From contig JAFZOA010000013.1 of NCBI GenBank assembly GCA_017550775.1, forward strand, positions 1 to 16,235: a stretch of 16,235 nt of DNA, given 5' to 3'. The DNA is from Ruminiclostridium sp. GTDB taxonomy: Bacteria; Bacillota_A; Clostridia; Oscillospirales; Ruminococcaceae. The position numbers and the translations under genes were made by a program. Below the pieces are notes generated by a model. That model did not search any database. It saw nothing but the letters and a program-made list of their open reading frames with translations, and was not told where the DNA came from. Numbering within the stretch: the first letter of the stretch is position 1; each line of letters begins with the position of its first letter. Below are positions 6,305 to 13,403 of this stretch, in pieces.

Positions 6305-7290
6305 ATGAATAAACAACTGACACTATCGGGAATGACCGATGAACTCGGGCAGGCGAAAACAAGCAAAAAAGAATTTTTTGAAAAGATCGAAGCAATAATT
6401 CCGTGGAATGAATTCATAGAGGAAATACAGCTGTACTATTACAAAGGAGAGCGCGGCAACAAGCCTTATGACCTGGAATTAATGCTTCGGATATTCATAC
6501 TGCAGAATTTGTATGATATTTCGGAAATGGGGCTTATGAACGAGATCATAGACAGCCGTGCATTTTCTGAATTCTGCGGTGTGGATTCATCAAATCAGGT
6601 TCCTGATGGTGATACTATCGGGCGTTTTCGCAATCTTCTTGTTGCGAATAAATTGCAGGAAAAGTTATTTATCAGAGTAATTTCAATTCTTAAAGATCGC
6701 AAGCTTATACTGAAAAAGGGAACAATAGTTGATTCAACAATTATTGACGCACCTTCATCGACTAAAAATCAAAACAAAGAACGAGATCCCGATGCTAAAT
6801 CCACAAAGAAAGGAAAGAACTGGCGCTTTGGATACAAGGCGCATATCGGTGTGGATAAAGACTCAGGCTTAGTGCATCATCTGAAAGTTACCGGTGCAAA
6901 TGAACACGATTCAAATGTTGTTGCAGACCTTATGCACGGCGAAGAAGAAACTCTTAACGGCGACAGCGGATATCTCGGTTCTGACAAAAAAGAAAATGCG
7001 ATCACTAAGATTAAAGCGGAAAAAAGATAAAGTACATAATCAACAGAAGGCCTTCGTCAATCAAGAAATTATCCCCGAGCGGTCAGTCTCGCGCAAAGAA
7101 AGTTGAAAAAGCATAATCATCTGTTCGCTGCAAGGTCGAACATGTTTTTGCGGTAGTCAAAAAGCTGTTCCGATATCGAAAGACCCGATACCGAGGTCTG
7201 GAGCGGCAGACTGCCAAATTGAATATTATGTTTGCTCTGGCAAACCTGTATCTGGCTGACAGCGTTTTTGTAAAATCGATTGCGGTCTAA
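6305..7290 (+). pseudogene. IS5-family transposase, frameshifted and nonsense-mutated
   Basis: The first 241 codons match the IS5 group: QLTLSGMTDELGQA, the PWNEFI motif, a long N-terminal domain, IVDSTIIDAPSSTKN (first catalytic Asp, D143), KAHIGVDKDSGLVH, then LNGDSGYLG (second Asp, D220). The frame ends at TAA (7028-7030) just after an A6 run (7020-7025). One base back, the family sequence resumes (KIKYIINRRPSSIKKL) until TAA at 7114-7116, then continues in the same frame with SSVRCKVEHVF, carrying the catalytic Glu (codon 7138-7140), and a typical FALANLYLAD tail to TAA at 7288. A -1 shift at the A run could be programmed in some IS elements, but the codons are not phased for the classic slip, and the second stop still kills it. 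Terminal repeats and target duplications were not identified with confidence. Confidence 0.85.
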
Positions 7291-7338
7291 TTCGGGTTTG
7301 CTGCAAACATTGATTCAGAGATATTATTGTTTATTTGG

Positions 7339-8670
7339 TTATATGCCGCTTTCATATTTGAATTGTACGGTGTTGCCATAATATATTTGTGCTGATAATA
7401 TACCACTTTTGATTTCATCCGCCCTTTCTTCGCTTATTCCGCATTTTGTGGCATATTCAAGCCACCTTGAAACAACATCATCGGTACGGGCTATGGTTTT
7501 CCTGCAAAACTCGGCGGACAGACCGATAGTTTTCCCGAAACGCATCAGATCATCGTCGGTGATACCGGAGGTTTTTCCGCTTATAGACATCTGATGTCGG
7601 GAGATCCACTTGTTGTCGGGACTGTACGCAAAGGTAATATCGTAAGCCGGCGACAGCCTCCATTCGCCTTTCCTGTTCATCAGAAAGGAGAAGTTTTTGA
7701 CGTGATCGTCGCAGTTCCCGCCCTTGACAGCAAATACGGTTCTCATGAATATCTGCTCAATACCGCTTTTGCCGATGCTGAGACGCTTTGCAAAATCAAC
7801 GTAAGTCTCGTAGCTGCACACATTAGGTGTATTATAATCGAAATGTCCGAGCGCGGCAAGCGTCTGCATGTGAACTTTACGGCCGTTCTCGCGGTCAAAA
7901 CGCTTTGTCATAAAGTGGTGAAGCCCATCCTTTTCGTAGATGCGGCATTCCTTCATATCTATGCCGAGATCGCGCGCCATGAGGTAATAGGCATACTCAA
8001 TAAGCGTGTACTGCTTTTTGTCGGAGAGCGCATGATCTCCGTTACCGACCACGCCGTCGAACTTAATAAGCCAGTGTTCAAATCCGTCTCCAGCATCCGT
8101 CTGTCCCGATCTTATCTCTCCCGTAGATTCATTCCACGCGATTATTGCTTTTGCTCTTGCGCCGCCTGCCGAGGAACCGATCTCAAGAAGCTGTGCGACG
8201 CTCGCAGCCTTATCCGAAAGTGTTTTGTTTTCTTTTCCGGAAAGGACTTCGGAGGCAAGCGCAGTCATTTCGGTGACATCTATCTCGTCATTGGCAAAAT
8301 CAGGGCTTGTCGAGGGGACATATTCCAGTGCGCCCATTCCGCGTTTGCCGGTATGACAGAGCCTTTCTATCGCAGTAAACGAGCCTGCCGAGCGACTTTG
8401 TCCGATAAGCCATTTGTCAATGACAGCATTACCGAACTTATCCGGCAGCGAGTCGGCAAGCAGCCCCGGGATCCCACGGAACGCGTCAACGCGGCTAAGC
8501 TCCGGAAATGAATAAACTCTGTCCGACAGCGGCATTCTGAACGGGGAAAGTTCTATGCCGCTGGTCTGAAATTTCTTATCATACTCAAAGCTCGCGGCTG
8601 CATCGTCTGCGCCCTGGTGCACATAACCGACACGCGTTCCCCAGAGATGTACTTCCGCGGTTTCGATCAT
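7339..8670 (-). CDS. hipA: HipA-family serine/threonine kinase toxin
   Basis: 443 aa, the length of the HipA family. In E. coli HipA phosphorylates glutamyl-tRNA synthetase and causes growth arrest. Visible parts: an N-terminal HipA domain (FRMPLSDRVYSF, GIPGLLADSLPDKFG), the Ser loop GSSAGGARAK (165-174) equivalent to the autophosphorylation segment, the nucleotide-binding Lys in WLIKFDG (K203), the catalytic loop NCDDHVKNFS (319-328) and the metal-binding Asp in LSPAYDITF (D354). All are intact, so the kinase is probably active. The ATG overlaps the stop of hipB by four bases (ATGA), the usual antitoxin-first coupling. The dead IS5 transposase ends 48 bases past its stop, so the insertion left the toxin whole. 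Confidence 0.93.
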   Translation of the reverse strand: MIETAEVHLWGTRVGYVHQGADDAAASFEYDKKFQTSGIELSPFRMPLSDRVYSFPELSRVDAFRGIPGLLADSLPDKFGNAVIDKWLIGQSRSAGSFTAIERLCHTGKRGMGALEYVPSTSPDFANDEIDVTEMTALASEVLSGKENKTLSDKAASVAQLLEIGSSAGGARAKAIIAWNESTGEIRSGQTDAGDGFEHWLIKFDGVVGNGDHALSDKKQYTLIEYAYYLMARDLGIDMKECRIYEKDGLHHFMTKRFDRENGRKVHMQTLAALGHFDYNTPNVCSYETYVDFAKRLSIGKSGIEQIFMRTVFAVKGGNCDDHVKNFSFLMNRKGEWRLSPAYDITFAYSPDNKWISRHQMSISGKTSGITDDDLMRFGKTIGLSAEFCRKTIARTDDVVSRWLEYATKCGISEERADEIKSGILSAQIYYGNTVQFKYESGI

Positions 8671-9005
8671 TCCTCGTCACCCCACTTCCAATCGGTTTTA
8701 ACAGCCTTGCTCCTCCCGGCACGTTTCCTTTTCGGAGAAGTTTCGGCGTAAAACGACGGTCTCTCGGTCGGGTCGGGTATCAGCATATCAAGATTGTTTC
8801 CGAGGTCAAGAGCTTTCAGTATCTTCACAAGGTTTGACAGGCTTATGTCCTGACCGTTCTCAAATCTCGCGATAGTTCCGACGGATACCATTGCTTTCTC
8901 GGCAAGCTCCGTTCGTTTCATAGGATAATCAATGCGGTATTGTCTGAGACGCTCCGATAATTCGCTTGTAACAGCCTTTTCGGGTAAATTGTTGTCTATT
9001 TTCAT
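8667..9005 (-). CDS. hipB: HipB-like XRE antitoxin and autorepressor
   Basis: 112 aa. An XRE-type helix-turn-helix spans about residues 15-75: LSERLRQYRIDYPMKRTELAEKAMVS, then VGTIARFENGQ for the recognition helix. The C-terminal 30 residues are basic (PKRKRAGRSKAVK) then acidic (WKWGDEE), a disordered tail that probably contacts HipA. By family, it binds the operon's promoter and neutralises the kinase. The start has GGTGAT about six bases upstream and lies 18 bases after the -10. It overlaps hipA by four bases. Hip antitoxins often bind palindromes; GGTATTATACC at 9021-9031 overlaps the -10 and is the candidate here. Confidence 0.9.
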   Translation of the reverse strand: MKIDNNLPEKAVTSELSERLRQYRIDYPMKRTELAEKAMVSVGTIARFENGQDISLSNLVKILKALDLGNNLDMLIPDPTERPSFYAETSPKRKRAGRSKAVKTDWKWGDEE

Positions 9006-9020
9006 TTTGAATCACCATAA

Positions 9021-9052
9021 GGTATTATACCACAAAAAGAGGCAAAAGTCAA
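9021..9052 (-). promoter_or_regulatory. hipBA promoter with palindromic -10
   Basis: Minus strand: TTGACT (complement of 9047-9052), 17-base spacer, perfect TATAAT (complement of 9024-9029). The -10 lies within the small palindrome GGTA-TTA-TACC (9021-9031), a plausible HipB operator. This is one of the best promoters in the window. Confidence 0.7.
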
Positions 9053-9268
9053 TATATTATGTATTAAAAGTGGAATATAGATTTAAAAAGCAATATATTG
9101 TGCGTAAAGCAGCGCGCATGGCTGTCGTTAAACAAACAATTACGCCGGACTGATGAGATGAAATTAAAATGATTGCACACAATTTGTGATAGCGACAATC
9201 ACGTCTATTCCCCAAAATCAAGAATTTTTAAATATCGGGAAATAGAGATCTCGGATGAAACCGCATGA
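9053..9268. other. Gene-free AT-rich stretch
   Basis: No credible gene. CAATATATT is repeated directly (9050 and 9091). There are small inverted repeats: CACAA-T-TTGTG, then GTGAT/ATCAC, and TCTATTCCC near 9204 facing GGGAAATAGA near 9238 (with a bulge). The only long frame here (8932-9153, +) is the reverse side of hipB. This is probably a degraded flank. Confidence 0.5.
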
Positions 9269-9463
9269 AAGATAAAATTTGATTTTAAATTCGAAAAAGG
9301 TATTGCTGTTGAAAAATTCAAAAAATCAACCATTGCTTTTCAACGGGAAGTTTTGAACTACTATGGAATCAGAAACTGCTTAGATCGACACTTGTCCGCA
9401 ATGTCAAAGTATAAACATCCGAAAATGGAGGAAATATATGAAGCTGCACGAATCAATGGATGA
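9269..9463 (+). pseudogene. Coding remnant, 3' end of an unknown gene
   Basis: An open frame of 64 codons from a stop at 9266 to TGA at 9461, without a start or ribosome site. The translation looks like real protein: charged helices, KFDFKFEKGIAVEKFKKS, then LNYYGIRNCLDRHLSAMSKY and HPKMEEIYEAARING. I do not recognise it. An ATG at 9265 lies in another frame, so a frameshift or deletion may have removed the front. The end overlaps the minus-strand remnant at 9453-9569. Confidence 0.35.
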
Positions 9464-9569
9464 ATTCAAAAGCCTGAAAGTCCTGACGGCAGAATATACA
9501 CGAATGCGACGTGCTGTAAACAGGGTTTACTTCTTCTCTGAGCTTTTCGAGGTTGAGTTCTTCTGACAT
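9453..9569 (-). pseudogene. Short ORF or truncated gene, 38 aa
   Basis: The ATG (9567-9569) has a strong AAGGAGG seven bases before it. The opening MSEELNLEKLREEVNPVYS looks like a real start; the remainder (CIFC, then QAFEFIH) does not look like folded protein, and it stops at the junction with the + strand remnant. Best read as the first part of a gene cut off by a deletion; a true small CxxC protein cannot be excluded. A further minus-strand tail, YVVKKGNLVKYAAEKTI, ends at 9593-9595 just upstream, as if two genes once followed each other. Confidence 0.35.
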
Positions 9570-9592
9570 GGTAGTCCTCCTTGGATAATATA

Positions 9593-9673
9593 TTAGATGG
9601 TTTTTTCAGCCGCGTACTTAACGAGATTACCTTTCTTGACAACATATATGCAGAAGCCCGAATGATATCTGCC
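9593..9673 (-). pseudogene. C-terminal remnant of an unknown gene
   Basis: Between an in-frame stop and TAA (9593-9595), 26 codons read with natural composition: SGRYHSGF, then CIYVVKKGNLVKYAAEKTI. No start codon in a useful place. It ends 24 bases before the start of the next minus-strand remnant, a normal operon spacing. Not recognised. Confidence 0.25.
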
Positions 9674-9702
9674 TGATCAACCACAGATATTATACTACAA
9701 AT

Positions 9703-9929
9703 TGTCCACCATTTTGTCCACCTGTTTGAATGGCTTTTTTGATAATTCTTACATTATTACAAAACCACTTCCGGATCATATCACAGTTCTGTTTATTATC
9801 CACAAAACCGGGAGTGAAAGTGCGTTTTGTGAATAATAGACATAACGGCGGTTTGCTTCCGGGGTGATTTTGTAAATATGCGAGAATTTTTCAAAAAAGT
9901 TATAAAACAGGTGGACAAAATAGTGGACA
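9703..9929. repeat. Concentric ~230-bp imperfect palindrome with TGGACA repeats and DnaA-box-like core
   Basis: The outer arms (9703-9727 and 9905-9929) match in 24 of 25 positions when inverted; each carries two TGGACA hexamers 12 bases apart. The inner arms (9794-9808 and 9824-9838) match in 14 of 15 and contain TTATCCACA (9796-9804) and its mirror TTATTCACA (complement of 9828-9836), both fitting the DnaA box TTATNCACA. Both pairs centre on 9816. The DNA between them also aligns imperfectly when inverted: CTTTTTTGA, AATTCT, TTACAAAA and CCGGA are shared. Outside each arm a TA(T/C)AAT lies 20 bases from the outermost TGGACA of the pair. It could be a MITE-like element, a divergent promoter island or an old plasmid/element origin. 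Confidence 0.75.
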
Positions 9930-10004
9930 GCATGTTATACAATTATCGCGTTAAAAGAGCATTCAGCTTTTTATACTGTCATTTAAAGAAAGGAAATATT
10001 GACT

Positions 10005-10082
10005 ATGAACAAAAAATTCAGAAAAAGCTTATGTGCAGCTCTCGCAAAGGCGCTCGGAGCATATGAAAAGAAACAAGGATAG
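10005..10082 (+). CDS. 25-aa basic microprotein
   Basis: ATG with AAAGGAAAT about eight bases upstream, in the run-out of the palindrome's rightward half. The peptide starts MNKKFRKSLCAALAKALGAY and ends EKKQG. It is strongly basic and forms one amphipathic helix, with a single Cys. It ends three bases before the stop of the opposing MATE gene. It may be a membrane-active or regulatory peptide, or the stub of a gene cut off at 10082. The ribosome site and clean start support translation; function unknown. Confidence 0.4.
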   Translation: MNKKFRKSLCAALAKALGAYEKKQG

Positions 10083-10084
10083 GG

Positions 10085-11884
10085 TCACTTCAATTGGAAT
10101 TTAACAATCACATTGTTGGTTTCCATGGAATGCACATAACTGATCTGATCTGCCAAAGAAGCAACAACCTTAATTCCAAGGCGCAAATCGTCTTCGTTTT
10201 CACAGTTGCTTTTCTCCTGTGCCATATAGCGTTCGACATTAAATAGTGAGCAATTATCCCGGATCCGCATGACTAACTGATCCTCTATAAAAACAATACG
10301 CAGATCGATTCCCGGGTTACCTTTACATTTTGGAAAGCCGTGCCGTATAATATTGATTGTCAGTTCCTCGAAACAGATCGCTGCCTTCATGCCGATCTGT
10401 TTGGAAATCTTGTGTCCTTTACAAAACAGCTGGATCTGTTCCGTCACAAGCGAAATATCTTCTTCATTTCTGATGTCGAGAGAAATGATATTTCCGGGAG
10501 AAATATGAAAGGTTTCGGGAAGATTCAGATAGTCTGTACCTGTGGGGATAATTTTTTTGCATTTACACGCATAATAGATCCACACTGAAACGCACAGCAG
10601 ACATACACGAGCGAGCTGCGCTGCAAGTTCACCCTTTGCTCCAAACAGAAAACCCAATATCCATGCACTGAGCAGCATATACACGATAGTCGAAAGAAAC
10701 ACCATGAGCTGCGCATTCTTCGTAAGCTTGATGCAATTGAGATAGGAAATGCGGGCACGCACCAGACCATTGAGTGGTGCATAAAAAGCGGTCATAATGG
10801 ATGCAAACACGACCAGGTCGTACAATTCGCCGCGTTCAGAGATATACAATCCCGCGATGGGTCTGGCAAGAAATAGCAGAATCGCGCAAATACATCCCAG
10901 GCAAATAAGGCAATTCCTGTGGGCAATTTTTCCTGTTGCATAGACATATTCGCCATTCATTTCTCCATAGTTCACGCTTGTCTGTAAAGCAGTCGCATTG
11001 GCAAGACCAACTGCAAAAACCTCAGAAAAGGTAAACATATCCTTTTGCACGGCATACGCCGACATTGCGAGCGTTCCGCCATAATACAGGATCAGCCTGT
11101 TCAGGATGGAAGAAGAAACGACAACGCCGAGCGAAGTAGTCGCACGTTCCGAGCCAAGCTGGAACGTCTCCAGCAGTTCTGTAATTGTCATATTCGCCTT
11201 TGTGAAGCGGAGCATCCTGTCTTTAGCTGTGAAATGCAGCATGAGGTATCCCAGTTGGATATAATTTGCGACCGAAGTTGACAAACCTATCCCTAGAACT
11301 CCCATATGTGTTTTCACAGCCAGGTAATCCAAAAGGAAGTTGGATGCAAAATAAAGGATAGTGGATTTGCGCACTCTGTTTTTGGCACTGTCCAGCTGCA
11401 AAGCCGGTGACAGTACCGGTACCAGAACCAAAGCGGGAAATCCGACTGCAATCCCGCGCAGATAGGATGCAGCACCATCTGCAAGCTCTGCACCTTTTCC
11501 CGCTGCACCGAGTAGAATTGCAACGGGGTTCGCAGTGACAAAAAGCAGAACACCGAAAAAAGCAGATAAAGCCGTTACAATATAAAAGATGGAACAGAAC
11601 ACTCTGTTAAAACTCCTGACCTCGCCTTTTCCCAGTTCATAGGAACACTTGCTTTGCATACCCACTGCAAACAGACCGCTCAGAATCGCTGTCATGGAAA
11701 ACACAAGCTTGGCAATCCCCACTGATGCGATCTCATTGACACCCAGGAAATTGCTGACAAATAAACCGTCAATGATCGTAGCTCCTCGGTTTGTCAACGA
11801 GGTAAGCGAAAACGTAATGAACGATGACCTGAAAGTCTGGTTTATAATTGTCCATCGATCTTGTTTGGTTGATAAAGCAGTCAT
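10085..11884 (-). CDS. MATE-family efflux transporter fused to a GHKL (anti-sigma-type) ATPase domain
   Basis: 599 aa; plain MATE proteins are about 450 aa. Residues 1-445 are a multi-helix MATE/Na+- or H+-drug antiporter, with an amphipathic start, about 12 hydrophobic segments, and a basic end to the last helix (ACKCKKI). Residues 466-599 form a cytoplasmic HATPase domain of the RsbW/SpoIIAB kind: N box CFEELTINIIRHGF (E506/E507, N511), a G1-like RDNCSLFNVERY (D543; usual DNG is DNC), and a shortened G2 (RLGIKVVASLADQISY). By family such domains bind ATP and phosphorylate or hold partner proteins. Here it may gate transport or relay a signal, which is inference. The start is supported by GGGAGAG four bases before the ATG. 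Loss of the G1 glycine leaves ATP binding uncertain. Confidence 0.88.
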   Translation of the reverse strand: MTALSTKQDRWTIINQTFRSSFITFSLTSLTNRGATIIDGLFVSNFLGVNEIASVGIAKLVFSMTAILSGLFAVGMQSKCSYELGKGEVRSFNRVFCSIFYIVTALSAFFGVLLFVTANPVAILLGAAGKGAELADGAASYLRGIAVGFPALVLVPVLSPALQLDSAKNRVRKSTILYFASNFLLDYLAVKTHMGVLGIGLSTSVANYIQLGYLMLHFTAKDRMLRFTKANMTITELLETFQLGSERATTSLGVVVSSSILNRLILYYGGTLAMSAYAVQKDMFTFSEVFAVGLANATALQTSVNYGEMNGEYVYATGKIAHRNCLICLGCICAILLFLARPIAGLYISERGELYDLVVFASIMTAFYAPLNGLVRARISYLNCIKLTKNAQLMVFLSTIVYMLLSAWILGFLFGAKGELAAQLARVCLLCVSVWIYYACKCKKIIPTGTDYLNLPETFHISPGNIISLDIRNEEDISLVTEQIQLFCKGHKISKQIGMKAAICFEELTINIIRHGFPKCKGNPGIDLRIVFIEDQLVMRIRDNCSLFNVERYMAQEKSNCENEDDLRLGIKVVASLADQISYVHSMETNNVIVKFQLK

Positions 11885-11988
11885 TTTACTCTCCCTTTTG
11901 TATTACATTCACATCAAAGATGCTCCTTATGAAATAGTTTTAATCATAGTAGGGGCAATGATATGGATCAAATGAATATTCTGATATG

Positions 11989-12018
11989 ATTTTACCACAG
12001 AACATATGGAAATGTCAA
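11989..12018 (-). promoter_or_regulatory. Promoter of the MATE-ATPase gene
   Basis: Minus strand: perfect TTGACA (complement of 12013-12018), 18-base spacer, TAAAAT (complement of 11989-11994). It leaves a leader of roughly 100 bases before the ATG. The leader shows no clear riboswitch or attenuator fold. Confidence 0.6.
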
Positions 12019-12054
12019 TGTTTTTATGCCGGACTGAGAAAACGCCGGAACATA

Positions 12055-12153
12055 TTACAGCTTGGACTTCTTTTTTTCACGAGTCTCGTTCTCAGTACTA
12101 TGCTTCTCAGGAACCGAGTCCGGAGCATTATCGCTTGAATTGCTGATGTTTCT
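12055..12153 (-). pseudogene. C-terminal tail remnant
   Basis: 32 codons between in-frame stops give a plausible charged protein tail: NSSDNAPDSVPEKHS then TENETREKKKSKL, ending in TAA (12055-12057). No start. It could be the end of the gene whose promoter and start survive at 12514-12593, but the frames between are broken. Confidence 0.25.
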
Positions 12154-12288
12154 CTATGAGTTTACTGATAGTGTGACACGTTCCGTACTGAAAAGGTGCG
12201 GCGCGTAACAAAAATAGAATAGTTACGTAGAACTATTATTCTGATGAGTCGAATGACGGAGTATATGTCATCATTCAGCACCGGATAT
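12154..12288. other. Non-coding stretch with small hairpins
   Basis: No gene is seen. AATAGTT (12218) and AACTATT (12231) form a 7-bp inverted repeat with a 6-base loop. Just beyond, CCGGAT (near 12282) and ATCCGG (near 12301) pair around a nested ATGTC-AA-GACAT. These may be leftovers of decayed genes. Confidence 0.35.
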
Positions 12289-12516
12289 TTATGTCAAGAC
12301 ATCCGGATCTGACCCTGAAAAAAGAATACTGAGGAAGCGTCGTTCCGTAAACTGCCACAAATGCCGGTGTATAAGCACTTTCATTTTTAAGTTAAGGCGG
12401 TTGTGTTGTAGAAATAGGTTACAGTCAAAAAGATGTGTACAAAACACACAAATGGTGATTTGAACGCATATCCGTAAACCGCCGTAAGTTCTGATAAATT
12501 GTCTGCTGAACGCCAT
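12289..12516 (-). pseudogene. Decayed gene start behind a strong promoter
   Basis: The ATG (12514-12516) has a very strong GGGAGGG five bases upstream and lies behind the promoter-operator at 12540-12593. The 75-codon frame opens MAFSRQFIRTYGGLR, but soon becomes a poor mix of Cys, His, Phe and Leu, unlike the window's real proteins. A neighbouring frame gives a hydrophobic stretch (PFVCFVHIFLTVTYFY), which suggests small indels. The expected product may have been a TetR-type regulator or a drug-resistance protein, judged only from the operator style and the MATE gene downstream on the same strand. A short real protein remains possible. Confidence 0.3.
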
Positions 12517-12539
12517 AATTCCCTCCCGTAACCAAAAAT

Positions 12540-12593
12540 GTGACCGCCCGTTCGCTTTATCGATGTTATAACGAACGGGCGGTCACTTGTCAA
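12540..12593 (-). promoter_or_regulatory. Consensus promoter with 15-bp inverted repeat around the -10
   Basis: Minus strand: TTGACA (complement of 12588-12593), 17-base spacer, TATAAC (complement of 12565-12570). One arm, GTGACCGCCCGTTCG, fills the spacer (complement of 12572-12586); its perfect inverse lies at the expected transcript start (12540-12554). The 17-base centre holds the -10. A repressor bound to both arms would block RNA polymerase. TGACCG-type dyads of this layout are typical of TetR/AcrR-family operators. As RNA, the arm downstream is alone in the transcript, so this is not a terminator for this promoter. Confidence 0.65.
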
Positions 12594-12748
12594 GTACTTT
12601 CGTGAATTTTGCAAACTATTTCTGACGAGTTAAGAAAAAATCTGTGCAAGCTGCATAGTTGTCTGCGGATCGTTCGCTGTCAGGCATCTTCCGGACCTGA
12701 ATGATCCTTTATTTTTATCCACGGATCGTGAAATCGGGGATTTGGGTC

Positions 12749-12777
12749 TTGCTTATTGTATCGGTTTGTGATATAAT
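12749..12777 (+). promoter_or_regulatory. Promoter of the XRE-cupin/ligase operon
   Basis: TTGCTT (12749-12754), 17-base spacer, TATAAT (12772-12777). The same hexamers, spacing and TGTGATATAATATAT context occur at the sigma pseudogene promoter. Just downstream ATATAG-AAATCC-CTATAT (12778-12795) is a 6-bp-arm inverted repeat at the likely transcript start, a candidate site for the XRE protein encoded next. Confidence 0.65.
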
Positions 12778-12819
12778 ATATAGAAATCCCTATATTATAA
12801 CTTTACTGGAGGTTGCATT

Positions 12820-13365
12820 ATGGAAAGCATCAAAGAAATTTCTGCGCGTATCCGCGAATTGCGTGAAGTTTGTGATTACACTCAGGAAAAGCTTGCCGCC
12901 GAACTCGGTATTTCCGCCGAACAATACGCCGGCTATGAGCAGAACGGAGATTTTCCGATAAGCGTTATCTATGAGATCGCTGCCAAATTCAAGGTCGATT
13001 TCAACGAACTTATTACCGGCGAACCAAGTCGTATAAATACTTATCAGGTCGTCCGGCGCGGACAGGGAAAGACGGTGAGCCGTTTCCCCGGATATCGTTT
13101 CAAGGATCTGGCTTTCCGATATACGGAAAAGATCATGCAGCCGCTCCTTGTTACTCTTGAACCCTCCGACGAGCCCGCCGAGCTCGTTACTCATGCCGGT
13201 CAGGAATTCAACCTCGTCCTCAAGGGCAGTGTAGATGTCATTTTCGAGGACAAGGTCATTAACCTTAACGAGGGCGATTCTATATACTTTAACCCAACAT
13301 ACCCTCACGGCCAGCGCTGCCACGGTGATACCAAGGCAAGATTTCTGACTGTGATCGCTGAATGA
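12820..13365 (+). CDS. XRE-family regulator with C-terminal cupin domain
   Basis: 181 aa, standard length for XRE-cupin regulators. Helix-turn-helix at about 8-65: IRELREVCDYTQEKLAAELGI then SAEQYAGYEQNG. The cupin barrel at about 105-180 has motif 1 HAGQEFNLVLKG (H125, E129, G136) and motif 2 EGDSIYFNPTYPHGQR (H163). Such proteins sense a small metabolite in the cupin barrel and switch the adjacent operon. GGAGG lies seven bases before the ATG. The AMP-binding ligase starts 38 bases after its stop, so the likely role is control of that ligase, perhaps in response to an acyl compound. This regulator-ligase pair is familiar in gut Firmicutes. The ligand is unknown. Confidence 0.9.
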   Translation: MESIKEISARIRELREVCDYTQEKLAAELGISAEQYAGYEQNGDFPISVIYEIAAKFKVDFNELITGEPSRINTYQVVRRGQGKTVSRFPGYRFKDLAFRYTEKIMQPLLVTLEPSDEPAELVTHAGQEFNLVLKGSVDVIFEDKVINLNEGDSIYFNPTYPHGQRCHGDTKARFLTVIAE

Positions 13366-13403
13366 TCCGCTGAACTTATCTGATAAAGGAGAGATTTGTT
13401 AAA

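Noticed and set aside
6207..7313. IS ends: TCAATTTGCA (6207) against inverted TCAATGTTTGCA (7302-7313)
   Set aside because: The match needs gaps and is short, there is no clear flanking duplication, and GTTTGC-T-GCAAAC at 7296-7308 is self-complementary, which confuses the comparison.
7594..8511. 305-codon frame opposite hipA
   Set aside because: hipA has every kinase motif; this is its shadow.
9466..9684. 72-codon minus-strand ORF from a GTG
   Set aside because: No ribosome site; the other frame of the same strand holds two fragments with natural composition and a strong ribosome site.
9878..10066. 62-codon + ORF inside the right half of the palindrome
   Set aside because: The inverted copy has ATG followed at once by a stop at the matching place, so coding is not conserved. 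It also overlaps the TGGACA repeats and the 25-aa ORF.
12540..12586. Hairpin as a minus-strand terminator
   Set aside because: A consensus promoter overlaps it, with its -10 in the loop and one arm in the spacer, and no minus-strand gene ends to its right. An operator explains it better.
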